This document shows, piece by piece, positions 53,701 through 59,107 of a stretch of DNA of 64,000 nucleotides. The notes beneath the pieces were generated by a model. That model ran no database searches. It saw only the letters and a program-made list of their open reading frames with translations, and was not told the origin of the DNA. Each line of letters begins with the position of its first letter. Positions within the stretch are counted from its first letter, which is position 1. Origin of the DNA: Atherinomorus stipes (lineage: Eukaryota > Chordata > Actinopteri > Atheriniformes > Atherinidae); the NCBI GenBank assembly GCA_023101725.1, contig JALJCO010001241.1, positions 1 through 64,000 on the forward strand, written 5' to 3'. The position numbers were made by a program, and so were the translations under genes.

Positions 53701-56700
53701 TGCTTTTTTGTCTTTGGTTGCACATCTGAGTGGATGTCACCATTCTCCAGTCCATAACATGTTATACCCTGGTTAAACCTTACAGGGACTTAAGTTGACT
53801 TTATGTTTTTATAACAGTATTTGGAAGAAGACAGTTTCCCAGATAGCAAGAAATGTTCAACCCAAATATGGCCAAGGTGTGCATTTTTGTTTGGGCCCAT
53901 ACATGCATATGGTCTTGATTTACGACGTTCACTAAAAGTGAGCATGGCTGCCAAAACTCAGCTACCTGACCACCCACATTTGGTCCTGCCTTATTGCCAT
54001 AAGGCAGGTTTCCCATATTAAGACCATTTCTGGCCCACAAAATACTTGCCATGTCCTGGTCAAAAATCAGACATGTGGACCACATGTGGGCCACAGGAAA
54101 CCTGCCATCATTCAAGCCAGACTGGCAGCTGGTCCAATATCCCACACAACACTTGCCAGAGCTGTAACTGAGCCATAAGTGTCTAAAGTAGCCCAGATTC
54201 AGCCTGAACTTGGTTGCTATCTGGGTTAGTTTACTAATGACTCAAAAGAGTAGTAAATTGAAGCAACCAACAAGGGTTAACACAAGCTATTTCAATCAAA
54301 ATACTTTGTTTCACTTTTTACAGGTTTTATTTTCATATTAAGCACTGATTAACTCATCATCAGTTGAAGCCACATGCTGTAGCTAAAAATAAAAAATAAA
54401 AACAAAAGATAACTGAAACAAGGTCGTGTACTGGTGTTCTAGGAGAGTTGAGTCTGGGGTTTTCTTCATGAGTATTTTTTTAATAATAAAATGGTGTGAA
54501 CAGAATGTGATACCCAGATTTATCAGAGGCTGCTTGTTCTTGTTCTCTTTCTTTCCCTTTATTTTCTCTGTAGCCATTAATGGAGAGGCAAAAAGGAATG
54601 CAGGCGGACAGCTGAGGGAGAGGGAGGCTGTGATGTGTGTGTGTGCGTGTGTGTGTGTATACGAGGGGCTCACAAAGCTAACAAAGCACTGCTGTTGAAC
54701 CAGCCAGTAGCAGAAGGCCAACGTTTAGCAGCTCTGCATCAATCTTTTTCATTATCCAGCCTTTATGTTCTTTGCAGCCACACAAACATTTAAGATCATC
54801 ATGGCTGAGCGTTTGGTTCCATATGTTTTATTTCATTGTGCACATGGCTTTTAGTTTAGATACAGTAAATAACTGTGGTAGCAGCCATTCTCTTAAGAAT
54901 GACTAACTGTCCCATGTTGTTAACCTATTCTCAGCTCAGAGTTATAAAAAAAAAAGAAGACCAGATATCATTATGCCAAAGGACACTGAAATCTGACACT
55001 GTGCCAAAAGGTCATCCACATGAGGTAATGCTTTAACCATCAGAGCTGTGACACAACATACAGCTCAGTCTGGAGGACATCCAGTTTAATTCCACCCCCT
55101 TCCCACTTCCCCTCAGGTGAGCTCTGCTTTTGTTTGTGGGTTTTATGCTTGCCTTTGATTCCTACCCTTCCTCTGACCAGTCTCTGTAAAGAGAAGGTTC
55201 AGCACACAGGAGAGGCCCACACTTAATTTTCTAAAATATGTCTGTTACCTGGCAGAATGCAGCAAAACCTGATCCTGTCTTTTCTCTTTCAAAAATAAGA
55301 CAGCTGTTGGTTTAGGTAGCAACAGGATTGTCTTTCTTGCCAAGTGTCTTCTTTCTTTTGGTGTTTCTTTATTCTATAAAAATCATAAAGAACAGTAAAT
55401 CATTAGAACATAATTAATGAAGATAAACTGAGTCAGAGTGAGTGTGAGTGGTTGTTTGTTTCATTTGTCTCTGTGTTGACCCTACGATGGACTAGTGACC
55501 GGTCCAGTGTACGCCACCTCTCATCATTATAGCAGAATGAATGCTCTCCAGACTAGGGCTGGACAATTAATCGCATTTTAATCGTGATTTCAATTTTGCC
55601 TTTTCAGGATCATAAAAACACTGTAATCGAAGAAAAACTATTCATCCTGAAGTGAACAGACTGGTGGAGTTATAGGAAGCAAACTGCAGGGACTATAGAA
55701 CAGGAATGCATGTAGACTGAGATTTCATTTTTATTGCTATTATTATCTTAAATAATGTTCTTATTTTACTCCTTTACTTGTTTTTTAAATTTATTTACGG
55801 TTTTATTTTTTTTTAAAGTTATATTTGAAGTTGAGTTTTGGTGGCTCAATAAACACTTTTTATAAAATCAATGAATAATCGTTTATTTAATCAATTAATC
55901 GTGATTTCGATATCAGTCCAAATAATCATGATTATAATTTTTTCCATAATCGTCCAGCCCTTCTCCAGACTTCAGCCAGACTGACTAAGAATCACAAAGG
56001 ACAGGTGGATGGATGGATGAATGGATGGATGATAGGTGGATAGATGGATGGAATTTAAGGTCATGTCCACACGAAGTCAAAACAAACACAAACGCTCATA
56101 TTTTCCAGACCGTTTGTCTTAAAGACGGAGACGCAAAATAAATGTGATCGACCACATAAATTCATGGAAACGCTGCAAAATATATGCCAGGCCTGTAGGT
56201 GGCATTGTGGTGCTTAAGCAAAAATAGGCAAAAAACAGGCGATGAAATACTGGGCATGCGCAGAAATATGTATACAACATTAAACAACCAAACCGAATGC
56301 TCCGGTCTACGGTTGCCATCCGCCAGAAACCCCCCAAAAGAAGAAGGTTGAACAACCAAACCAAAAAGATGGCGGCAGGTACGAATGGGCGAACAGGTAC
56401 GAGCAGCAATCATTCAACCCTGTACGGCGCCATTGTTGGGATGCTGAGTGTAGCACATGCGTGTTTAGAGGCAAAGCTATGACGCATGCGTGTAGGAAAA
56501 AAAATGCAGTCAGAGCTTAAAAATGGAACCGCGACAATGGCGTTTCAAAATCTTTCCACTCTGAAGGCTTGATTAAAAAAAAAAAGATTGTTCACAGGCC
56601 CCCAAAATGCCGGCTTCATATGGATGAGAGGCTGGTTTGGTGAAAAATTGGTGAATTTAGGCCAGAGTTTGACTTTGTGTGGATGGGGCCTAAATCTAAA

Positions 56701-58340
56701 CTATGATGTATGTTTACATAATCACATTAAAGGCCTTCATACACCTACTGCGAATATTTGGTCTGAAAGATTTGCACGGCTGTTTTTAATCGAATCATTG
56801 TCAAGTCAATGGGGACGTTAACATCAGTGACGAAATTCCATCAAGCAATTTCACGATGTTTATTTTTCAGACTGAGGTTGAGTTTGTGAATATTTGCATC
56901 CAACAGATACACAATCCAGAGAGCGCAAACCTCTGCCAGAAACAATTAAAAATCCTAATTTGGCAATATCTCTTTGAGAGAATCTGATTTTGGGCATGAA
57001 CAAGTCTTATCACAGCTCTGAAACGATCCACCAAACACCACTTTATCCTGATCTTTGAAGTTTCTCACAGTTTTCAAGCCTAACATTTAGAAGATGGAAG
57101 CATAATGATCCATTTGATATATCAATCAAAAAGTTTGCAGTTTTACCTTTAGATATAAAAATGCTTCAGTTTAGAGCAACTATGGAACAGTCCACTTTGC
57201 TGACAGTTTGGAAAAAGCTACCATTGATTACACAAAACTTTGGTGATTATTTTAGGCACCACGTAGGTAGTACCTAAAATTCAGAGTGAAGCATGTTCAG
57301 TCAGCGACGCTATGACTGAAATGTTGGCAGTTTAGGACACACAAAGCCAAGAGACAACACACATGCAACACAAATGCCATGTAGCTGGTTTGAAGTTGAT
57401 GTAACAGTAAAACAAATTAGATGCAGCACTTGAAAATAAGGAAAAATATGTGTAGCCGTTCATCCTTTATCAATATAGACAGGGCATTGGTGGAAGCAAA
57501 TGACATAAAAGCCTGCATTTTATACCAGTAAAGTCAAAAGAGCTGAGATTGATAAAAACTGGAAAGTATTTCCCTTTCATACAGTGGAACAAACAAGAGA
57601 ATCATGTTCTGTGTCACCTAAAACATTTTATTAAAATAAACAACTTGGCAACAGCTACTTTTGTAATATCGCTTGAATATGTTACAAATATGGCATTTTC
57701 TTTTAGATAAAACTAATCTTCAATTGTGTTTAGTCCAGTTATGTAGATGAGAAAACCAGCTTGAAACTGAATCAAATAAATGTAAATCTCAATATCTGAG
57801 TGTATTTTAAACATGACACACACAATGACAAGCAGCCACAGGTTCACAGTCAAATCTCAAACATAACAGCCCTAAACTGGTAGAGTAGCAGCAACATCCA
57901 TTTCTAACGCTAAAAATAACAGATTTGGCGAAGCTAATTTAGAGAGCAACAGCATGAGTGACTACGAAGTTGATGCAAAGGAAACCCCTTGCATTAGAAT
58001 AATATGTTAACATACATCCATGTAAACTGTTTTCCTGTTAGTTTAGCTGGCTTTTCACTGTAATTTGTCACCATGTGTGCTCATCAAATCCTGCAATCTA
58101 AGTAAGTAAATCCTTGCAGCTCTAGGGCAAGGGTGTGTGTGTGTGCGTGCCGGTGTGGGTGTGCGTGTGTGCGTGCCTGTGTGGGTGTGTATGACATGTG
58201 TGTGATACATTCTTGTGGGACAGGCTGGTGAGGCACAGTTTGCTGTCACATTTACCTCCGGCAATAACAATGCAGGAGGCAAAATTAAACAGTCTGGCAA
58301 ACAACAAGGCCCACATGGACAAACACACACACACACACAT
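15854..58340 (-). CDS. lamb2: lamb2: laminin subunit beta-2, complete coding region in 34 exons
   Basis: Secreted basement-membrane chain that assembles with an alpha and a gamma chain. Coding exons (high to low): 58340-58256, 48610-48441, 48359-48224, 45924-45851, 45760-45572, 45024-44961, 40360-40158, 40007-39887, 39666-39478, 38718-38539, 37198-37086, 35555-35476, 33767-33632, 33519-33361, 33262-33135, 33048-32916, 32794-32602, 31598-31455, 31119-30888, 29561-29392, 25209-24985, 24901-24684, 23202-23106, 22501-22320, 22207-22017, 21864-21680, 21536-21295, 21075-20872, 19389-19245, 18751-18544, 17413-17272, 17063-16887, 16793-16634, 15990-15854. All phases join; total 5412 nt with stop, 1795 or 1803 aa depending on ATG (human LAMB2 is 1798). 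Domains (1795-aa numbering): signal 1-27; LN about 30-275; LE about 276-540; LF about 545-775; LE about 777-1195; coiled coil 1200-1795 with Cys-rich insert 1406-1440. Beta-2 rather than beta-1: C-terminus [35 protein letters not shown], and YTGAR where beta-1 has YIGSR. An LRE tripeptide, described as adhesive in s-laminin, lies in coding exon 33. Confidence 0.95.
16634..16793 (-). CDS. lamb2: lamb2 coding exon 33: coiled coil with LRE
   Basis: 160 nt. It encodes [40 protein letters not shown] and RLA. Contains Leu-Arg-Glu. Confidence 0.96.
16887..17063 (-). CDS. lamb2: lamb2 coding exon 32: coiled coil
   Basis: 177 nt, phase 0. It encodes [40 protein letters not shown] and [11 protein letters not shown]. 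Confidence 0.96.
17272..17413 (-). CDS. lamb2: lamb2 coding exon 31: coiled coil
   Basis: 142 nt. It encodes [40 protein letters not shown]. The donor (GCAGAG|GTTATT) is weak, but alignment to other beta chains and phase support it. Confidence 0.88.
17461..18490 (+). repeat. ~1-kb purine (A/G) tract in a lamb2 intron
   Basis: Almost every base on the plus strand is A or G, with few T or C, so the lamb2 transcript would be U/C-rich here. There are long A runs (17640-17660, 17744-17795) and no fixed period. It occupies nearly all of the intron between coding exons 30 and 31. The long phenylalanine-rich minus-strand frames here are artefacts of this composition. Confidence 0.85.
18544..18751 (-). 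CDS. lamb2: lamb2 coding exon 30: coiled coil
   Basis: 208 nt. It encodes [40 protein letters not shown] and [11 protein letters not shown], one of the best matches to beta-2. The donor lies at the edge of the 1-kb purine-rich intron. Confidence 0.97.
19245..19389 (-). CDS. lamb2: lamb2 coding exon 29: coiled coil
   Basis: 145 nt, acceptor TTTTTTGCAG, donor CACTC|GTGAGT. It encodes [20 protein letters not shown] and [13 protein letters not shown]. Confidence 0.96.
20872..21075 (-). CDS. lamb2: lamb2 coding exon 28: Cys-rich beta insert (domain alpha)
   Basis: 204 nt, phase 0. It encodes [20 protein letters not shown], then HCGGLNCKG: six cysteines in the beta-chain-specific insert that interrupts the coiled coil. 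The beta-2 form (CGAPGDAPC...PCGGAGC) is clear. Confidence 0.97.
21295..21536 (-). CDS. lamb2: lamb2 coding exon 27: coiled coil
   Basis: 242 nt. It encodes [40 protein letters not shown] and [14 protein letters not shown] and AERRAN are conserved in beta-2. The donor is AGAAG|GTCTAA. Confidence 0.95.
21680..21864 (-). CDS. lamb2: lamb2 coding exon 26: coiled coil
   Basis: 185 nt. It encodes [33 protein letters not shown] and [14 protein letters not shown], then Gly at the join to exon 27. Confidence 0.95.
22017..22207 (-). CDS. lamb2: lamb2 coding exon 25: coiled coil start
   Basis: 191 nt. It encodes [40 protein letters not shown] and ELIEDLR; heptad-like spacing marks the coiled coil (domain II). 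Confidence 0.96.
22320..22501 (-). CDS. lamb2: lamb2 coding exon 24: last LEb repeat
   Basis: 182 nt with a C-rich acceptor tract. It encodes [36 protein letters not shown] and [20 protein letters not shown] is the beta-2 signature at the end of the LE region. Confidence 0.97.
22588..22623 (+). repeat. (TG)n microsatellite
   Basis: About 36 bp of TG with one CG interruption, in the intron upstream of coding exon 24. Confidence 0.9.
23106..23202 (-). CDS. lamb2: lamb2 coding exon 23: LEb repeat, 97-nt exon
   Basis: Acceptor TTTCTGCAG, donor GCAGAG|GTTAG. It encodes [16 protein letters not shown] and CQENHWGDP, which is standard for laminin beta (FTGQC.C..GFGGRTC). Confidence 0.95.
24684..24901 (-). 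CDS. lamb2: lamb2 coding exon 22: LEb repeats
   Basis: 218 nt. It encodes [33 protein letters not shown] and NSVTSSCNE. Confidence 0.97.
24985..25209 (-). CDS. lamb2: lamb2 coding exon 21: LEb repeats
   Basis: 225 nt. It encodes [35 protein letters not shown] and [17 protein letters not shown]. The preceding intron (25210-29391) is 4.2 kb and holds two repeat elements. Confidence 0.97.
25721..26486. mobile_element. hAT-type MITE with intact 8-bp target duplication
   Basis: The ends are TAGGGATGCACGAT and, reversed, CAGGGATGCACGAT. Both sides are flanked by ATTCTGTA (25713-25720 and 26487-26494), a perfect 8-bp duplication as made by hAT transposases. 766 bp, no coding capacity. It contains a second inverted structure (25906-26327). 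Confidence 0.88.
25906..26327. mobile_element. Nested inverted-repeat element inside the hAT MITE
   Basis: Left AGGGGGTGGGAAAAATATCG...ACACTGAAATATCG and right CGATATTTCAGTGTATTGAT...CCCCACCCCTA form long inverted arms (also ATATGCTGATAT/ATATCAGCATAT). The ends resemble another hAT-type family. No clear target duplication, so it may instead be the palindromic core of the outer element. Confidence 0.6.
28728..29227. mobile_element. Long palindromic MITE (CACTGCAAAAA ends)
   Basis: The ends CACTGCAAAAAC and, reversed, CACTGCAAAAAC are inverted repeats. Pairing continues inward for about 200 bp (CAAATCTTAGCAAGTA; ATCTCATCTxACTCAAAATAAGACAAAAT; CTTGATAA/TTATCAAG; GCCATTGGC). The arms have diverged but could fold into one large hairpin. 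No target duplication seen. Confidence 0.8.
29392..29561 (-). CDS. lamb2: lamb2 coding exon 20: LEb repeats
   Basis: 170 nt. It encodes [38 protein letters not shown] and CNCNQGYTG. Joined to exon 21 the sequence is YTGARCEDC, where beta-1 has YIGSRCDDC. Confidence 0.96.
30888..31119 (-). CDS. lamb2: lamb2 coding exon 19: LEb repeats
   Basis: 232 nt. It encodes [40 protein letters not shown] and NTGGDKCER. Two LE repeats. Confidence 0.97.
31455..31598 (-). CDS. lamb2: lamb2 coding exon 18: LEb repeat
   Basis: 144 nt, donor CATAT|GTGAGA. It encodes [32 protein letters not shown] and [12 protein letters not shown]. Confidence 0.96.
32602..32794 (-). CDS. lamb2: lamb2 coding exon 17: end of LF domain
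   Basis: 193 nt, donor CTCTGC|GTGAGT. It encodes [28 protein letters not shown] and [10 protein letters not shown], as at the domain IV end of beta-2 (ERYQCHEE, YNGALP). Confidence 0.95.
32916..33048 (-). CDS. lamb2: lamb2 coding exon 16: LF domain
   Basis: 133 nt, acceptor GCTACAG at 33049-33050. It encodes [20 protein letters not shown] and [11 protein letters not shown] downstream CCTCCTCAG could mimic an acceptor but would break the phase. Confidence 0.92.
33135..33262 (-). CDS. lamb2: lamb2 coding exon 15: LF domain
   Basis: 128 nt, acceptor CTGCTTAG, donor GCCAG|GTCTCT. It encodes [20 protein letters not shown] and [14 protein letters not shown]. The intron to exon 16 is only 86 bp. 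Confidence 0.94.
33361..33519 (-). CDS. lamb2: lamb2 coding exon 14: LF (domain IV)
   Basis: 159 nt, phase 0. It encodes [20 protein letters not shown] and [16 protein letters not shown], matching the laminin beta domain IV pattern (SWTG.GFVRVPEG...IPYSMEYDI). Confidence 0.96.
33632..33767 (-). CDS. lamb2: lamb2 coding exon 13: last LEa repeat, start of LF domain
   Basis: 136 nt. It encodes [19 protein letters not shown], then the LF-domain start [18 protein letters not shown]. Confidence 0.96.
34731..34754. repeat. Perfect 24-bp AT-rich palindrome
   Basis: ATATACAGTATATATACTGT plus ATAT reads the same on both strands. It lies in the lamb2 intron between coding exons 12 and 13. Function unknown; probably simple-sequence origin. 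Confidence 0.6.
35476..35555 (-). CDS. lamb2: lamb2 coding exon 12: end of LEa repeats
   Basis: 80 nt, acceptor AACCCTAG, donor CAACCT|GTGAGT. It encodes [20 protein letters not shown]. The WGLSHDL motif is characteristic of beta-2 at the LEa/LF junction. Confidence 0.95.
37086..37198 (-). CDS. lamb2: lamb2 coding exon 11: LE repeat
   Basis: 113 nt. It encodes [34 protein letters not shown]. The acceptor (AATGTCAAG) has a weak pyrimidine tract directly adjacent; a better tract (TTTTTCCACCTCTCCC) lies about 15 bases further upstream. Confidence 0.94.
38539..38718 (-). CDS. lamb2: lamb2 coding exon 10: LE repeat
   Basis: 180 nt, acceptor CTCTACAG, donor CCAAC|GTGAGT. It encodes [37 protein letters not shown] and TGFFGLS. 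Confidence 0.97.
39478..39666 (-). CDS. lamb2: lamb2 coding exon 9: LE repeats
   Basis: 189 nt. It encodes [46 protein letters not shown] and DPRVC. Confidence 0.97.
39887..40007 (-). CDS. lamb2: lamb2 coding exon 8: LE repeat
   Basis: 121 nt, donor GCAAGA|GTAAGT. It encodes [33 protein letters not shown] and NACK. Confidence 0.96.
40158..40360 (-). CDS. lamb2: lamb2 coding exon 7: end of LN, start of LE repeats
   Basis: 203 nt. It encodes [38 protein letters not shown] and [17 protein letters not shown] marks the first LE (EGF-like) repeat. The intron before it, toward exon 6, is 4.6 kb. Confidence 0.97.
40842..41120. repeat. Dispersed fish repeat fragment, class uncertain
   Basis: Contains GGTGGGAGGAAGCCGGACTA and GGGAGAACATGCAAACTCCA, a sequence I recognise as widely dispersed in fish genomes, ending CCACCACGCCACCGTA. 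It lies in the large intron between coding exons 6 and 7. I cannot assign it to a SINE or LINE family from sequence alone. Confidence 0.55.
41480..42130 (+). pseudogene. LINE (non-LTR retrotransposon) reverse-transcriptase 3' remnant
   Basis: Broken plus-strand frames read [16 protein letters not shown] near 41648, [20 protein letters not shown] near 41806 and ILSLLPLG near 41944. This matches the C-terminal region after the RT core in L2/Rex-like fish LINEs (LGxxIxxDLxW, TAxxITGxxLP, LFxLLPxG). Several stops and frameshifts; no intact protein. Confidence 0.72.
44961..45024 (-). CDS. lamb2: lamb2 coding exon 6: LN domain, 64-nt exon
   Basis: Small exon: acceptor GGGCCTAG, donor CCAGA|GTAGGT. 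It encodes [18 protein letters not shown] and SIQ; the last base joins exon 7 to make Asn. Beta-2 reads [10 protein letters not shown] here. Confidence 0.94.
45572..45760 (-). CDS. lamb2: lamb2 coding exon 5: LN domain
   Basis: 189 nt, phase 0 both ends. It encodes [29 protein letters not shown] and [13 protein letters not shown], all diagnostic LN motifs. Confidence 0.97.
45851..45924 (-). CDS. lamb2: lamb2 coding exon 4: LN domain
   Basis: Acceptor CTTTTAG, donor TTCAAG|GTAAA; 74 nt. It encodes [20 protein letters not shown], an almost invariant LN-domain strand pair in beta laminins. Confidence 0.96.
45925..48223 (-). other. lamb2: lamb2 intron between coding exons 3 and 4
   Basis: 2.3 kb, AT-rich, without recognised repeats or exons. 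Confidence 0.8.
48224..48359 (-). CDS. lamb2: lamb2 coding exon 3: LN domain
   Basis: Acceptor GCTGCAG, donor GAATG|GTGAGG; 136 nt. It encodes [14 protein letters not shown], then [10 protein letters not shown] and [21 protein letters not shown] is nearer to beta-2 than beta-1 (EDKKCFICNSQDP). Confidence 0.96.
48441..48610 (-). CDS. lamb2: lamb2 coding exon 2: end of signal peptide, start of LN domain
   Basis: Acceptor CTCTTTCCAG, donor TTGCAG|GTAAGT; 170 nt. It encodes [10 protein letters not shown] (probable cleavage near AAAAG/Q), then [15 protein letters not shown] and STCG, ending [10 protein letters not shown]. These are hallmark LN-domain motifs of laminin beta chains. Confidence 0.95.
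50302..51213. mobile_element. hAT-type MITE with perfect 8-bp target duplication
   Basis: Starts TAGGGATGGGCGAT and ends ATTCCCATCCCTA (reverse TAGGGATGGGAAT). Flanked on both sides by CTGAAAAT (50294-50301; 51214-51221). 912 bp. The interior has GATA/TATCG-rich arms and no coding frame. Confidence 0.87.
51243..51536. mobile_element. hAT-type MITE, smaller, imperfect target duplication
   Basis: Starts TAGGGCTGGGCGATA, ends TATCGCTCAGCCCAA. Flanks CCTGAAAG and CCTGAATG match at 7 of 8 positions. 294 bp, only 29 bp from the previous element. Confidence 0.8.
52916..53128 (+). repeat. Retroposon-type tail repeat
   Basis: Repeated TTTTATTGTTTTATTG followed by AGCACTTTGTTTCAAT and AAAGTGCTCTATAAATAAA, ending GAGTTGAGTT. 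The AGCACTTTG...TGCTxTATAAATAAA block is a common 3' tail of fish LINE/SINE copies. Confidence 0.6.
53838..54225. mobile_element. MITE with 12-bp perfect terminal inverted repeats
   Basis: CCCAGATAGCAA at 53838-53849 is repeated in reverse (TTGCTATCTGGG) at 54214-54225. The interior is rich in TGGGCCACA-like words. 388 bp, non-coding. Family not assigned. Confidence 0.8.
55554..55962. mobile_element. hAT-type MITE with perfect 8-bp target duplication
   Basis: Starts TAGGGCTGGACAATTAATCG, ends CGATxx reversed as AAGGGCTGGACGATTA. Flanked by CTCCAGAC on both sides (55546-55553; 55963-55970). 409 bp. Confidence 0.87.
56055..56694. mobile_element. MITE-like element, ~26-bp inverted ends
   Basis: Left TTAAGGTCATGTCCACACGA and the reverse of the right end TTTAGGCCCCATCCACACAA pair over about 26 bp (both continue AAGTCAAA). 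640 bp. Preceded by a (GGAT)n stretch at 56009-56050. Confidence 0.65.
58256..58340 (-). CDS. lamb2: lamb2 coding exon 1: signal peptide (candidate start)
   Basis: Two in-frame ATGs, at 58340 (G at -3) and 58316 (T at -3), are separated by a (TG)n run coding CVCVCLS. The second gives [20 protein letters not shown], a convincing signal-peptide core. The donor CGGAG|GTAAAT leaves one G that completes Val with exon 2 (VLAAAAG, then QEPDRS). This exon was found by searching for a phase-1 donor after a hydrophobic start; it is 9.6 kb from exon 2, so confidence is lower than for other exons. Confidence 0.72.
58320..58338 (+). repeat. lamb2: (CA)n tract within the lamb2 start region
   Basis: Nineteen bases of CA repeat on the plus strand, i.e. 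(TG)n in the transcript, lie between the two candidate lamb2 start codons and encode CVCVC. Confidence 0.85.
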
Positions 58341-58864
58341 GACTTTAGTTTCTCAGGGGAGGAGGAATGGGAAGGTGTGTGAATAATGTTGGGTGAACAC
58401 TGCAGACACACGCTGATGGTAACATAAAAATGACAGCGTGCTCAGATCCAGTATCAGCTTACCCAGAGGAGTCAACGGTCAAGTTTAGCAAAATTAGGCC
58501 TGAGGGGGTTTGAGATTAAAATGTTCTGCAGTCATCATCAGATAGCTACTTTAAGACCGGACCAGAGAAAAGTCAACAATCCGTTTTATTTTTAACTCCT
58601 CCTTGCTAATTAGTTTACATTCTCCCTCTGTGTGTTTCTGTCATCTCTTTGCTCTGCACTCAGCTGATAGATGGTCAGCTCCCACGGCCAAACAGACAGC
58701 TGTTCTCCTCCTGGCTCACCTCCTTATCACTCTCAGCCCCTCAGCCTCCCATCTCTCCTCTCAGCCAGATCTGGTTCCCAACTTTGCCCTGCTGCCCACC
58801 GTATGCTCTGATGCAAACCTCCCTTAATCATAAACAAAGCCAAAAATATAAATATAGATATGTA

Positions 58865-59107
<243 letters not shown>

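Larger units (their letters stand above)
48611..58255 (-). other. lamb2: lamb2 first coding intron (9.6 kb)
   Basis: The largest intron, splitting the signal peptide. It carries at least six interspersed elements between 50.3 and 56.7 kb, listed separately. 48.6-50.3 kb and 56.7-58.2 kb show nothing recognisable. Confidence 0.7.

Noticed and set aside
56119..56409. Hydrophobic minus-strand frame starting [15 protein letters not shown], considered as the lamb2 signal-peptide exon
   Set aside because: It lies inside a MITE-like element and has no suitable phase-1 donor; the exon at 58256 fits better.
15854..58340. Identity as lamb1 instead of lamb2
   Set aside because: Some parts resemble beta-1 (for example [14 protein letters not shown]), but the C-terminus, Cys-rich insert, ADPDSIEAV region, first LN exons, lack of YIGSR and the usp19 neighbour all point to beta-2.
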